This document shows positions 39,485 through 49,740 of a DNA stretch of 64,000 nucleotides, one piece after another (positions within the stretch are counted from its first letter, which is position 1; the number at the start of each line of letters is the position of its first letter). The stretch lies in contig PUXW01000015.1 of assembly GCA_009659925.1 (NCBI GenBank), positions 1 to 64,000 on the forward strand, read 5' to 3'. Made by a program: the position numbers and the translations under genes. This DNA comes from Nitratiruptor sp. (GTDB taxonomy: Bacteria > Campylobacterota > Campylobacteria > Campylobacterales > Nitratiruptoraceae). Under the pieces are notes generated by a model, which was not told the DNA's origin, did not search any database, and was given only the letters and a program-made list of their open reading frames with translations.

Positions 39485-40746
39485 TGGATCCTATTGCCAT
39501 TTTCCAAGAGATCACCTCTATCCCTCGATGCTCCGGTCGTACCGCTGCGATGCGGGAGTTCATCGTCACCTTTGCTAAGGATCATGGCTGGCGGGTTCGC
39601 GTCGATGGGGCGGGGAATATCCTCTGCCATCGGAACCGGCGCGAGATCGCCCTCCAAGCCCACTACGACATGGTCTGCGTCGGAAGGGCTCCCCAGATCC
39701 AACTGGTCCGCCAGGGGCCCTTCCTCATGGCCCGGGAAGCCTCCTTGGGGGCAGACAATGGAGTTGGAGTGGCCATCATGCTCGCCCTCATGGCCAAAGG
39801 GTGTGAGGGAGAGTACCTCTTCACCAATGATGAAGAGATCGGCCTTGTCGGAGCGAAGCACCTGGGCTTTGAACTTGAGGCCAAGGGGATGGTCAATCTC
39901 GATAGCGAGGAGTTTGGGGCCATCTTCGTCGGGGCGGCTGGAGGGGTGGGGCTTCAAGGGCGTTTGCCCATCGAATATGAGGAGGGAGGTGGCCCCTTTT
40001 GGGAGGTGAGCTTCCAGGGGCAAGGGGGCCACTCGGGAGTCGATATCACCAAGCCCATTCCCAACGCCATCAAGGAGCTCCTCCACTATCTGGCCACCCA
40101 GGATCTGCGTATCGCCCGGATCGAGGGGGGAGAGCGGGATAATGCCATCCCTGCCAAGGCCCGGGCCATCGTCGCAGGGGAGCCCCAACCAGCCCCTGGC
40201 ATCGCCATTGCCCCAGCCCAACCGCTCCCCCTCATCCGCGAAGATGTGGAGGTGCTGGCCCTCCTCCTTGCCATCCCTCATGGGGTGCGGGAGTGGGATG
40301 AGTCCCTGGCGATTCCTGCCGCCAGCCAGAACCTGGCCTTGGTCAAGAGCGAAGCTGGAGAGCTCTTGGTAAATATCTCCCTCCGGGCCATGGATCGGGA
40401 GGGGCTGACTCGATTGGAACGGGAGAACAGCGCCCTCTTGTGGGGATTCGGAGCGGTTCTCAAGAGCCTGGATCGCTACCCGCCCTGGGAGCCGCGTATT
40501 GGGAAGTTCGCCCGAGAGATTCAGAAGCGCTACGAAGCGATGGTAGGGCATGAGGTCCCCTTCAAGGCGATTCATGCCGGCTTGGAGAGCGCCATCTTCG
40601 CCGCCCGATTCCCCGAGATGGAGATCCTCTCCATCGGTCCCCAGATCTCCAATCCCCACTCTACCAAGGAGCGGGTGCGCCTTGATACCATCCCACCCAT
40701 CTACCACCTCCTGGAAGGGCTCCTATGTGGCGACGAAGCTTCTTGA
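39484..40746 (+). CDS. pepD: Aminoacyl-histidine dipeptidase (M20 family)
   Basis: GTG start VDPIAIFQEITSIPRCSGRTAAMREF; LQAHYDMVC; GADNGVGVA; FTNDEEIGLVGA. Confidence 0.93.
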   Translation: MDPIAIFQEITSIPRCSGRTAAMREFIVTFAKDHGWRVRVDGAGNILCHRNRREIALQAHYDMVCVGRAPQIQLVRQGPFLMAREASLGADNGVGVAIMLALMAKGCEGEYLFTNDEEIGLVGAKHLGFELEAKGMVNLDSEEFGAIFVGAAGGVGLQGRLPIEYEEGGGPFWEVSFQGQGGHSGVDITKPIPNAIKELLHYLATQDLRIARIEGGERDNAIPAKARAIVAGEPQPAPGIAIAPAQPLPLIREDVEVLALLLAIPHGVREWDESLAIPAASQNLALVKSEAGELLVNISLRAMDREGLTRLERENSALLWGFGAVLKSLDRYPPWEPRIGKFAREIQKRYEAMVGHEVPFKAIHAGLESAIFAARFPEMEILSIGPQISNPHSTKERVRLDTIPPIYHLLEGLLCGDEAS

Positions 40747-41135
40747 TCCTCCTCCTCTTGCTCCTGATAACGGGTTGTGGGGAGCGCCAGTTGGACGAGG
40801 AAGAGGTGGCCAAACTTGTGGCCGGTTACTTCACCCCCTACTCCTCCGTGGAGATCCTCGAACCCCTCTCCATCGATGTTCTCTCCATCAAGAGGCTCGA
40901 AGCCGATCGGGCCTTGGCCCGGGTCTGCTATACCTTCAAGTTTCGTGCAGATTATGGGGAGCTGGTGGCACGTATCAAGGAGCGGCCCAACTCCTTCCTA
41001 GCCCGATTCGACGCGGGGCTCATCGCCCTTTTGGCCAGGAAATTTGGCCCCTTTCGCAAAGGGGATATCAAGAGTCGCTGCGACGAGGTGGTTCTGGAGC
41101 GGCGCTATGGGAAGTGGGTGATTCGCCGGATTTAG
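40725..41135 (+). CDS. Small predicted lipoprotein, unknown function
   Basis: Lipobox LLLITGC; overlaps pepD 3' end and convergent nth. Confidence 0.65.
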   Translation: MWRRSFLILLLLLLITGCGERQLDEEEVAKLVAGYFTPYSSVEILEPLSIDVLSIKRLEADRALARVCYTFKFRADYGELVARIKERPNSFLARFDAGLIALLARKFGPFRKGDIKSRCDEVVLERRYGKWVIRRI

Positions 41136-41763
41136 CCTGGTCCGGACACAAGTGGGCTAAAAAGCACTGGTGGCACTTGGGGTTTTTGGCTGTGCAGATG
41201 TAGCGGCCGAAGAGGACCATCCCCTGGTGGAGGGGGGCAAGATCGCGTCCTTGGAAGGCCTCCACTAGGTCGGCTTCGGTCTTTTCAGGGCTTTTGGCGT
41301 CGCTAAGTTTCAATCTATGAGCGACCCGGAAAACATGGGTATCGACGGCCATCAGGTTGTGACCGAAGTATTCGAGCATCACCACATTGGCCGTCTTGCG
41401 TCCTACCCCGGGGAGTTTGCGAAGCTCTTCTGGAGTAGTGGGGATCTTGCCCCCATAGTCGTGGAGGACCGTCTGGGCCATCTTGATCAAGTTCTTGGCC
41501 TTGTTGTTAAAGTAGGAGCAGCTCTTGATGAGCTCCTTGAGCTCCTCGGGATCGGCCTGGGCCAGGGAGGGGATATCCGGATACTTGGCAAAGAGGGCGG
41601 GGGTGATCTGGTTCACCCGCTTGTCGGTGCATTGGGCCGAGAGGATGACGGCGACAAGGAGTTGGTAGAGGTCGCGGTAGTGAAGCTCCGATTTTGCTCC
41701 CTTGTAGTGCTCCAACAGGGCCGATTTGATCCCTTCGATCTCCTCGCGGGTGCGTCGGACCAT
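41068..41763 (-). CDS. nth: Endonuclease III
   Basis: [54 protein letters not shown]6-C-X2-C-X5-C Fe-S motif. Confidence 0.95.
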   Translation of the reverse strand: MVRRTREEIEGIKSALLEHYKGAKSELHYRDLYQLLVAVILSAQCTDKRVNQITPALFAKYPDIPSLAQADPEELKELIKSCSYFNNKAKNLIKMAQTVLHDYGGKIPTTPEELRKLPGVGRKTANVVMLEYFGHNLMAVDTHVFRVAHRLKLSDAKSPEKTEADLVEAFQGRDLAPLHQGMVLFGRYICTAKNPKCHQCFLAHLCPDQAKSGESPTSHSAAPEPPRRSDS

Positions 41764-41779
41764 GGACTCCCTTTTTTGC

Positions 41780-41785
41780 TATAAT
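41780..41785 (+). promoter_or_regulatory. Putative -10 box (TATAAT) upstream of yebC
   Basis: ttttttgcTATAATtctag about 30 nt upstream of ATG at 41814. Confidence 0.45.
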
Positions 41786-41813
41786 TCTAGCCAAATTTTG
41801 CCCAGGAGCGTCT

Positions 41814-42527
41814 ATGGCAGGTCACAATAAATGGTCCAAAGTCAAACATATCAAGGCCAAAGAGGATGCCAAGAAGGGGAAGATCTTCACCAAAGCGGTC
41901 CGGGATATCATGACCGCCGTCCGGGATGGAGGTCCCAATCCAGATACCAACCCTGCCTTGCGTCTAGCGATTGAGCGGGCCAAAGCGGTCTCCATGCCCC
42001 AGGAGAACATCAAGCGGGCCATTGACAAGGCGAGTGGGAACCTTCCGGGAGTGAAGTACGAAGAGGTGGTCTATGAGGGATATGGGCCCGGAGGGGTAGC
42101 CATCATGGTCGAGTGTCTTACCGACAACAAAAACAGAACGGTAGCTACAGTGCGTCACGCCTTTAGCAAACATGGGGGAAGTCTTGGTACCAGTGGGAGT
42201 GTGGCCTGGATGTTTGAGAAGAAGGGGGTTGTGACCATCGAACGGGGCCCGGGAGAAGAGGAGATTCTCGAAGCAGCTTTGGATGCGGGGGCAAGTGATA
42301 TTCTTGAATTCGATGAGGTCATCGTCATCGAGAGCGATCCCCAGGAGTTCTCCAAGGTCCTAGAAGCGGTGGAAAGGGCTGGGGGAAAGATTCTAGAGAG
42401 CAATGTGGGGTTGGTCGCATCCAACGAGATCGATGTGGATGACGAGACAGCCCAGAAGGTAGAGCGACTCATCGAGGTTCTGGAGGAGAATGACGACGTC
42501 CAGAATGTCTACCACAACATGAAGTGA
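41814..42527 (+). CDS. yebC: YebC/PmpR family DNA-binding regulator
   Basis: [27 protein letters not shown]. Confidence 0.96.
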   Translation: MAGHNKWSKVKHIKAKEDAKKGKIFTKAVRDIMTAVRDGGPNPDTNPALRLAIERAKAVSMPQENIKRAIDKASGNLPGVKYEEVVYEGYGPGGVAIMVECLTDNKNRTVATVRHAFSKHGGSLGTSGSVAWMFEKKGVVTIERGPGEEEILEAALDAGASDILEFDEVIVIESDPQEFSKVLEAVERAGGKILESNVGLVASNEIDVDDETAQKVERLIEVLEENDDVQNVYHNMK

Positions 42528-42581
42528 ACTGTTACCTTTTTTGGCTATGATAATGTGGCAAATCTTTTCAAAGGAAGGTGG

Positions 42582-43397
42582 ATGAAGGGTTACATTCTGG
42601 CAGGAGCCCTGATTGCTTTGGGCCTGAGTGGCGCCATTGCTGGGGAGGTCATTGCCGAAGTGAACGGAAAGAAGATTACCAGCGACGATGTGGCTCCCAT
42701 GTTGGCCCAAAGCGGGATGCGATTTGAACAGCTTCCACCCCAGATCAAGGAGAAGGTGGTCGAGCAGGCGATTGAGCGGGAACTCCTGAAAGAGCATGCC
42801 ATTAAGAGTGGGATCCAGCGGAGCAAGGAGTTTCAAGAGGCCCTCAAGCGGCTCAAAGAGGACCTGGCTCTAGAGACCTGGATGCGCAAACAATATGACT
42901 CCATCACCATCACCGATAGCGAGGCCAAAGCCTTCTACGAGAAGAATCGGGAGCGTTTCAAGCAACCGGAGATGGTCCACGCCCGCCACATTCTGGTCAA
43001 GAGCGAATCGGAGGCCAAGGCGATCATTCGAGAGTTGGAGGCCACTCCCAAACACAAGCGTAAAGAGAAGTTCATCCAACTTGCTAAGGAGCGTTCGGTT
43101 GGGCCCAGCGGGCAGCGGGGCGGTGATCTGGGATTTTTCAAACGGGAGCAGATGGTCAAGCCCTTTAGCGACGCAGCCTTTGCTCTAACTCCTGGAGAGT
43201 TTACCAAGGAGCCTGTCAAGACCCAGTTCGGTTACCATGTGATCTATGTGGAGGAGAAGCGACCCGCCTCGGTTGTTCCCTTTGAAAAGGTGAAGGAGCA
43301 GATCAAACGCCAGCTCCATATGGAGCGCTTCCAGGAGCGGGTCAAACAGGAGGTAGAGCGCCTCAAGAAGCGGGCACGAATCAAGAAGATGCTCTAA
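42582..43397 (+). CDS. Periplasmic peptidyl-prolyl isomerase (SurA/PpiC parvulin; PEB4-like)
   Basis: Signal peptide, VIAEVNGKKITSDDV, parvulin domain VHARHILVKSESEAKAI...GGDLGFFKREQMVKPF; next to fba as in C. jejuni. Confidence 0.9.
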   Translation: MKGYILAGALIALGLSGAIAGEVIAEVNGKKITSDDVAPMLAQSGMRFEQLPPQIKEKVVEQAIERELLKEHAIKSGIQRSKEFQEALKRLKEDLALETWMRKQYDSITITDSEAKAFYEKNRERFKQPEMVHARHILVKSESEAKAIIRELEATPKHKRKEKFIQLAKERSVGPSGQRGGDLGFFKREQMVKPFSDAAFALTPGEFTKEPVKTQFGYHVIYVEEKRPASVVPFEKVKEQIKRQLHMERFQERVKQEVERLKKRARIKKML

Positions 43398-43406
43398 GGG
43401 GGTTCC

Positions 43407-44483
43407 ATGGGAGTTGCTTCCTTTCTCAAACCCGGCGTCGTGTGGGGAGAGGATCTCCTGCGGCTTTACGAGTATGCCAAGGAACACAACTTCGCTCTCC
43501 CTGCCATCAATGTGGTTGGCACCAATTCGGCCAATGCCGTTTTGGAGGCGGCCAGAGAGGCCAACTCCCCCGTCATTATCCAGTTGAGCAACGGCGGAGC
43601 CCACTTCTGGGCTGGGAAGGGATTGGACAACGGCGATCAACGAGCGGCCATTTTGGGGGCCATCTCGGCTGCAAAGCATATCCATGTCCTCGCTGAAGCC
43701 TACGGGGTGAGTGTAGTGCTCCATACTGACCACGCCGCTAGGAAGCTCCTTCCCTGGGTCGATGGATTGTTGGCGGCTGGAGAGGAGTATTTCCGTATCC
43801 ATGGTCGCCCCCTCTTTAGTTCCCACATGCTCGACCTCTCGGAAGAGCCCTTGGAGGAGAATCTAGCAACCTGTGAAGCCTACCTCAAGCGTATGGCTCC
43901 CTTGGGGATGCACTTGGAGATTGAACTTGGGGTGACAGGAGGTGAAGAGGATGGTGTGGACAATACGGGAATCGACAACGCCAGACTCTACACCCAACCC
44001 GAGGAGGTGGCCCAGGCCTATCAGCGCTTGAGCAAAATCAGCCCCTATTTCACCATTGCCGCCAGCTTTGGTAACGTCCATGGAGTCTACAAGCCTGGAA
44101 GTGTCAAGCTAGAGCCGATCATCTTGAAAAACTCCCAGGAGTACATCCGCACCCATTTAGGCGTGGAGCGGGAAAAACCTGTGAGTTTCGTCTTCCATGG
44201 AGGTAGTGGGAGCGAACTGGAGAAGATCCACGAGGCCATCGACTATGGGGTGGTCAAGATGAATATTGATACCGACACCCAGTGGGCCTTCTGGAGTGGG
44301 GTCAAGGACTACATCGAGCGCTACCACGACTATCTCCAGAGTCAAATCGGCAACCCCGAAGGCCCCGACAAGCCCAACAAGAAGTACTACGATCCCCGCA
44401 AGTGGCTGCGTGAAGGGGAAAAGAGTATGAAAGCCCGGGTCCTCAAAGCCTATGAGGATCTGCGCAGCCTCAACGTCAACTAA
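43407..44483 (+). CDS. fba: Class II fructose-bisphosphate aldolase
   Basis: FALPAINVVGTNSANAVLEAARE; LHTDHAARKLLPW; MHLEIELGVTGGEEDGVDN. Confidence 0.96.
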   Translation: MGVASFLKPGVVWGEDLLRLYEYAKEHNFALPAINVVGTNSANAVLEAAREANSPVIIQLSNGGAHFWAGKGLDNGDQRAAILGAISAAKHIHVLAEAYGVSVVLHTDHAARKLLPWVDGLLAAGEEYFRIHGRPLFSSHMLDLSEEPLEENLATCEAYLKRMAPLGMHLEIELGVTGGEEDGVDNTGIDNARLYTQPEEVAQAYQRLSKISPYFTIAASFGNVHGVYKPGSVKLEPIILKNSQEYIRTHLGVEREKPVSFVFHGGSGSELEKIHEAIDYGVVKMNIDTDTQWAFWSGVKDYIERYHDYLQSQIGNPEGPDKPNKKYYDPRKWLREGEKSMKARVLKAYEDLRSLNVN

Positions 44484-44498
44484 GATCTGTCCTTCCCT

Positions 44499-44553
44499 CC
44501 CCGATGGTAAAGAGGGATGGAGGCGGTGGGGTCCCTTCCCCATCGGGCTTTCC
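44499..44553 (+). terminator. Candidate hairpin downstream of fba
   Basis: Arms cccgatgg/ccatcggg with an inner gaggga/tccctt stem, followed by cttt. Confidence 0.4.
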
Positions 44554-44665
44554 CCATGCTCCATGGCACCAGACCATCATGGACTCTCCCTTCCCCTTTC
44601 ATCTCTCACCTGAATGCAAGGCAAACTTTGGTAAAATCGGCTAAACTTCACTCAGGGACAAGGCA

Positions 44666-45964
44666 ATGAAGCTGATCACGACCCACGATCGATCCTTCCA
44701 GAAAGAGTTGCACAAGATCCTCACCCGTGCCAACCTCGACATGGCCTCGGTGACTCCAGTCGTCCAAGAGATCCTCCAGGAGGTTAAGGAGAGGGGGGAT
44801 GAGGCCCTCCTAGCCCATGTGGCCCGATTCGATGGATGGACTCCTCACAGTATCAGGGATTTGATGGTCGATCCCGATCTCATGGTGGAGGCTTACGCCA
44901 AATTGGACGAGGAGCTCAGGGATGCCCTCAACATAGCCTTCCAGCGTATCGAGGCCTACCACCGCAAACAGCTCCCCAAATCGTGGCTCGACTTCGAGGC
45001 CAATGGAACGGTCCTCGGACAAAAGGTAGGCCCAGTGGAGCGGGCTGGGCTCTACATTCCAGGGGGGAAAGCAGCCTATCCAAGCAGCCTCCTCATGAAC
45101 GCCATCCCGGCCATGGTCGCAGGGGTTGAGGAGATCATCGTGACGACCCCAACCCCCAACGGGCAGATCAACGATCTCCTCCTCGCCGCCTGCTATTTGT
45201 GCAATATCCGTCATGTCTATCGGATTGGTGGGGCCAGCGCCATTGGAGCCTTGGCCTTTGGAACCCAGACCATCCCCAAGGTCGATGTGATTGCTGGGCC
45301 TGGAAACATCTTTGTGGCTACCGCCAAGAAGCTGGTCTATGGGGAGGTCAACATCGACATGGTAGCAGGGCCCAGTGAGATCGGGATCCTTGCCGATGAG
45401 AGTGCCAATCCTGTCTATGTGGCCGCCGACTTGCTCAGCCAGGCCGAACACGACGAGATGGCCAGCTCCATCCTAGTGACTCCGAGCCGGAAGTTGGCGG
45501 ATCGGGTGGCTCAAGAGGTAGAGAGACTCCTCGAACAGCTGGAACGCAGGGAGATTGCTAGTACCTCGATCCGGGAGCGGGGAGCCATCATTGTCGTCGA
45601 CTCGATGGAGGAGGGGGTGGCCATCATGAACCAGATCGCTCCCGAACACCTCGAGATCCTCACCGCCAACCCCTTTGCCCTCTTGCCCCATATCCGCCAT
45701 GCTGGAGCGATCTTCCTGGGAAGCCAGACTCCAGAACCCATCGGAGACTATATCGCTGGGCCCAACCACACTCTTCCCACCGGTGGGACTGCCAGATTCT
45801 ATAGCCCCCTCTCGGTAGAGCACTTCTTGAAGAAGAGTTCCATCATCGCCTTTAGCTCCGAGGCCATGGAGGAGTTGGGGTGGGCTGCGGCTGCCTTGGC
45901 CCGGGCCGAAGGGCTCCAAGCCCACGCCCTCTCGGTTGAAGTTCGCCTCAAGGATCGTCCATGA
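44666..45964 (+). CDS. hisD: Histidinol dehydrogenase
   Basis: VERAGLYIPGGKAAYPSSLLMNAIPA; AGPSEIGILAD; QAEHDEMA; GPNHTLPTGGTAR. Confidence 0.96.
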   Translation: MKLITTHDRSFQKELHKILTRANLDMASVTPVVQEILQEVKERGDEALLAHVARFDGWTPHSIRDLMVDPDLMVEAYAKLDEELRDALNIAFQRIEAYHRKQLPKSWLDFEANGTVLGQKVGPVERAGLYIPGGKAAYPSSLLMNAIPAMVAGVEEIIVTTPTPNGQINDLLLAACYLCNIRHVYRIGGASAIGALAFGTQTIPKVDVIAGPGNIFVATAKKLVYGEVNIDMVAGPSEIGILADESANPVYVAADLLSQAEHDEMASSILVTPSRKLADRVAQEVERLLEQLERREIASTSIRERGAIIVVDSMEEGVAIMNQIAPEHLEILTANPFALLPHIRHAGAIFLGSQTPEPIGDYIAGPNHTLPTGGTARFYSPLSVEHFLKKSSIIAFSSEAMEELGWAAAALARAEGLQAHALSVEVRLKDRP

Positions 45965-47589
45965 ACCTCAAGCACATTCCCGAAGTCAAACGGGCGCGCA
46001 AGTTCGACCTTGGCGATGCCCTACGGATCGTCATCGCCCTCCTCTTCATCGTCGGGGTGATGTTTTACGCCTCCATCCACGCGGGGGGAATCGAACACAA
46101 ATATCTGCTGGTGATGGCTGCCATCTTTGGTGGCTATATGGCTATGAACATCGGGGCCAACGATGTCGCCAACAATGTGGGACCCGCCGTCGGTAGTGGG
46201 GCCTTGTCCCTAACGGGAGCCATCATCATCGCCGCCATCTTCGAAGCGGCCGGAGCCCTCATAGCCGGGGCCGATGTGGTGGGGACGATACGCAAGGGGA
46301 TCATCGATCCTACCATGATCGCCGATACCCAGACCTTCATCTGGATCATGATGGCCGCCCTCCTAGCTGGGGCCATCTGGCTCAACCTCGCCACCGCCAT
46401 GGGAGCTCCAGTTTCCACAACCCACTCCATCGTCGGTGGGGTCATGGGGGCTGGAATCGCCGCGGCGGGTTTTGAGATGGTCAACTGGCCCACGATGGGG
46501 AAGATCGCTGCCAGCTGGGTCATCTCTCCCGTACTTGGGGGACTCATCGCTGCTGGTTTCCTCTACATCATCAAGCGTAATGTCCTCTTCCAGGAGGATA
46601 AGATCACAGCGGCCAAGAGGTGGGTTCCCATCTACATCGCCATCATGAGTTGGGCCTTCGGGAGTTACCTCATCGTCAAGGGGCTCAAGCACCTGATCAA
46701 GGTCCCCCTTCCCCTGGCCATCCTTATCGGAGGGATCATCGCCTTTGGGATCTACCTCTTCGTCAAGCCCCGGATCGTACGGCGTGCCCAGGAGCTCCCG
46801 AACCAACGGGACTCCATCAACCAGCTCTTCACCATCCCCCTCATCTTCAGTGCTGCCCTTCTAAGTTTCGCCCACGGAGCCAACGATGTGGCCAACGCCG
46901 TTGGACCTCTGGCCGGGATCAACGATGCCATCATGAGTGGGGAGTTTGGCAAGAAGGCCTCCATCCCCTTTTGGGTCATGCTCGTCGGGGCTTTGGGAAT
47001 CTCTTTGGGATTGGCCCTCTATGGCCCCAAGCTCATTAAGAAGGTTGGAAAAGGGATTACCGAACTCGATCAGATCCGGGCCTTTTGTGTCGCTTTGGCG
47101 GCGGCCATTACCGTCATCATCGCTTCGGCTCTCGGACTTCCGGTGAGTTCGACCCACATCGCTGTGGGGGGTATCTTCGGGGTTGGCTTCTTGCGGGAGT
47201 ACCTCATGCGCCTGGAAGAGCGATCCCGCCAGAGCCAAGAATTCAGGGAGGAGGTCAAGGAGGCCCGTCTCGAAGAGGAGATGGAGAAGTTGGCCGAGTA
47301 TGAGCGGGCTTTGGAGGCTTTGGGGGATCCGAAGAAGGCCGATCCTTTCCTGGTCAAAGCCCTCATCGAAAAGATCAACAAGGAGAAGCAGGTTCTCGCC
47401 GAGCTTGTGGATGGAGAGATCAAGCTCACCAAGATCGAGAAGCGGGCCCTCAAGGCCTTGCGCAAATATGAGCTGGTCCAGCGGAGCGCCTTGAAGATGA
47501 TTGTCGCTGCCTGGCTCATTACCGTTCCCGCCGCGGCAGTTCTGGCCGCTATGTTCTACTTCATGATCCGGGGCATGCTACTGCCGTGA
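45961..47589 (+). CDS. Inorganic phosphate transporter, PiT family
   Basis: Duplicated GANDVANxVGP signatures; polytopic. Confidence 0.94.
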   Translation: MNLKHIPEVKRARKFDLGDALRIVIALLFIVGVMFYASIHAGGIEHKYLLVMAAIFGGYMAMNIGANDVANNVGPAVGSGALSLTGAIIIAAIFEAAGALIAGADVVGTIRKGIIDPTMIADTQTFIWIMMAALLAGAIWLNLATAMGAPVSTTHSIVGGVMGAGIAAAGFEMVNWPTMGKIAASWVISPVLGGLIAAGFLYIIKRNVLFQEDKITAAKRWVPIYIAIMSWAFGSYLIVKGLKHLIKVPLPLAILIGGIIAFGIYLFVKPRIVRRAQELPNQRDSINQLFTIPLIFSAALLSFAHGANDVANAVGPLAGINDAIMSGEFGKKASIPFWVMLVGALGISLGLALYGPKLIKKVGKGITELDQIRAFCVALAAAITVIIASALGLPVSSTHIAVGGIFGVGFLREYLMRLEERSRQSQEFREEVKEARLEEEMEKLAEYERALEALGDPKKADPFLVKALIEKINKEKQVLAELVDGEIKLTKIEKRALKALRKYELVQRSALKMIVAAWLITVPAAAVLAAMFYFMIRGMLLP

Positions 47590-48821
47590 AGGAGTATGAC
47601 TTTTCCCAGAAGGTGGCAGGGACCCTCTTTGACTCCTTGCCCCCCGCCACCCAGGAGTTCATCGCCCAGAAGGCCAAAACCTATCGCCTCTCCCACAGCC
47701 AGCTGCGCATCCTTTGTGAAATCGCCATCGATTTGAAGATGTGGGGCGAGGGGGGGATCGAAGCGATCTGGGAGGATCGTCCCAACAGCAAATTGACCCT
47801 CGCTCACCTCCAAAAACGCTATCAAGAGCTACGGACCAAGCCGAAGCGCTATGGGACCCCCCTGCCCAAGGAGCCGCCCCGGCGCATTAGCGTGGAGGAG
47901 GTCGACAAGGAGCTTGGCTTTGGATTGTGTCCCGTAGCAAGTCCCAAGACCCGCTGTTGCAACCTCTGGACATTGGATGTGGTGGAGTCGTGTGGCTTCG
48001 ATTGTAGTTACTGCTCCATCCAGAGCTTTTACAACCAGGATCGGGTGGTCTTCAACACCAACCTCAAGAGCAAGCTGTGTAGTCTCCCCATCGATCCCGA
48101 TCAGATCTACCACATCGGCACCGGTCAAAGCAGCGATTCGTTGATGTGGGGGAACCGGGGAGGCATTTTGGAGGCCCTCATCGAATTTGCCACAGAGCAT
48201 CCCAATGTCATTTTGGAGCTCAAAACCAAGAGTGCCAATGTCGCCTACCTCCTCCAGCACCCCTATCCCCCCAATATCATCGTCACCTGGAGCCTCAATC
48301 CCCAGGAGGTGGTGGAGGCCGAGGAGCGTTTGAGCGCCTCCCTCCATGAGCGTCTGCAGGCAGCCAAGGCGATCCACGATCGAGGGCGTCTGGTAGGATT
48401 CCATTTCCATCCGATGATCCACTATGAGGGGTGGCGTCAGGGCTACGGGGCAATCTTCCGAGAGCTTCTGGCCAATTTTCGCCCCGAATTGGTGGCGATG
48501 GTTAGTTTCGGAACCCTCACCTTTATCAAGCCGGTCATCAAACGGCTGCGCCAGCGGGCTATGGCGAGTAAGGTTTTGCAAATGCCCCTCGTTGAGGCGG
48601 CTGGGAAACTCTCCTATCCCATGGCTGTCAAACGGGAACTCTTCTCCTTTGGCTACCAGGAGCTGGCCCCCTGGCATGGAAAGGTCTTCTTCTACTTGTG
48701 CATGGAAGATCCTAGCCTCTGGCAGGAGATTTTCGGCTTCGACTATCCAACCAACGAGAGCTTTGAGCTAGCGATGAAGTATAGTTATTGGGCCAAGATC
48801 CAGGGGTTGAGGGGGGAGTAG
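47586..48821 (+). CDS. SPL-family radical SAM protein (spore photolyase-like)
   Basis: VVESCGFDCSYCSIQSFY; IYHIGTGQSSDSLMW; LKTKSANVAYLL. Confidence 0.87.
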   Translation: MKEYDFSQKVAGTLFDSLPPATQEFIAQKAKTYRLSHSQLRILCEIAIDLKMWGEGGIEAIWEDRPNSKLTLAHLQKRYQELRTKPKRYGTPLPKEPPRRISVEEVDKELGFGLCPVASPKTRCCNLWTLDVVESCGFDCSYCSIQSFYNQDRVVFNTNLKSKLCSLPIDPDQIYHIGTGQSSDSLMWGNRGGILEALIEFATEHPNVILELKTKSANVAYLLQHPYPPNIIVTWSLNPQEVVEAEERLSASLHERLQAAKAIHDRGRLVGFHFHPMIHYEGWRQGYGAIFRELLANFRPELVAMVSFGTLTFIKPVIKRLRQRAMASKVLQMPLVEAAGKLSYPMAVKRELFSFGYQELAPWHGKVFFYLCMEDPSLWQEIFGFDYPTNESFELAMKYSYWAKIQGLRGE

Positions 48822-49568
48822 ATGGATTGGGTCGAGAAGTTGGAAGAGATCGCCCAAGATCGCATCCACGGAGCCACCTACCTGACGGAGCGCCTCGTGG
48901 AGGTGGCGATAGAGGCCAAGGGGCGCAGGGAGTTCTTGGAGTTGGCCCAAAACATCCAGCCCTACATGGCCTCCCTTTATAATTTCGTCCAGGATCTCTC
49001 CCAAGGGGTGAAGGAGGGTCAAGAGTGGATCCCTTTTTGCCGCCACTGGTGGGAGGAGTTTCGCAGGGCCCACAGGGAGGTGGTGGCCCAAGGAGCCAAG
49101 ATAATCGAAGGGAAGCGGATCCTCGTCCACTCTGCAAGCTCGGCGGTCTTGGAGACCATCCTCCAGGCCCAAAGGGTCCAGGTGATTGTGGGAGAGTCCC
49201 GCCCCCAGCGGGAAGGAGCCCTCGTAGCCCAGCGACTTTTAGAGGCGGGGATCGAGGTGGAGCTTGTCGTCGATGCCGCCGCTCCTTGGCTTGTGGAAGA
49301 AGTGGATCTAGTCCTCTTTGGCGCCGATGGGATCGGGGATTTTGGCCTGGTCCACAAGATTGGGAGCTATTCCATCGCCCTGGGGGCTCGGTGGCACTCC
49401 AAGGAGCTCGTCGTTTTGGCCCATCCAAAGAAGTTCTGGCCCCCAGGTTTTCGTCTCCCCCCACAATCCCTTCGCCCTCCCGAGGAGATCGACAGCGGTA
49501 GCTATCCCAAACGGAACATCTACTTCGACATTACCCCCTTGGAGCTTATAACCCGTATTCTCTCCTAA
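48822..49568 (+). CDS. eIF-2B alpha/beta/delta-like (IF-2B family) protein
   Basis: ILVHSASSAVLETIL; VIVGESRPQREGA; LVLFGADGIGDFGLVHKIGSYSIALGA. Confidence 0.82.
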   Translation: MDWVEKLEEIAQDRIHGATYLTERLVEVAIEAKGRREFLELAQNIQPYMASLYNFVQDLSQGVKEGQEWIPFCRHWWEEFRRAHREVVAQGAKIIEGKRILVHSASSAVLETILQAQRVQVIVGESRPQREGALVAQRLLEAGIEVELVVDAAAPWLVEEVDLVLFGADGIGDFGLVHKIGSYSIALGARWHSKELVVLAHPKKFWPPGFRLPPQSLRPPEEIDSGSYPKRNIYFDITPLELITRILS

Positions 49569-49627
49569 TCCTTCAGATTTTCCTACCTTTTCATTCAAAT
49601 TTTCCAAACGAAAAAGGACTTTTTATC

Positions 49628-49675
49628 AAAAAAAAAACCCTCCCGTTCCTCTTTTGGTGGAAGGAGGGGATTTTT
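49628..49675. terminator. Rho-independent (possibly bidirectional) terminator
   Basis: A-tract, ccctcc..ttcc / ggaaggaggg stem, T-tract. Confidence 0.8.
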
Positions 49676-49717
49676 AGTAAAGGTTAAGTTACAAATGATA
49701 GACTATAAGAAGCTGCG

Positions 49718-49740
49718 AAATAGCGGGCTTTTTGCTATTT
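49718..49740 (+). promoter_or_regulatory. Hairpin/inverted repeat in leader of molybdoenzyme operon
   Basis: aaatagc-gggcttttt-gctattt, 52 nt upstream of ATG at 49792. Confidence 0.4.

Noticed and set aside
39481-40707. 408-aa minus-strand ORF antisense to pepD
   Set aside because: Shadow frame of M20 peptidase
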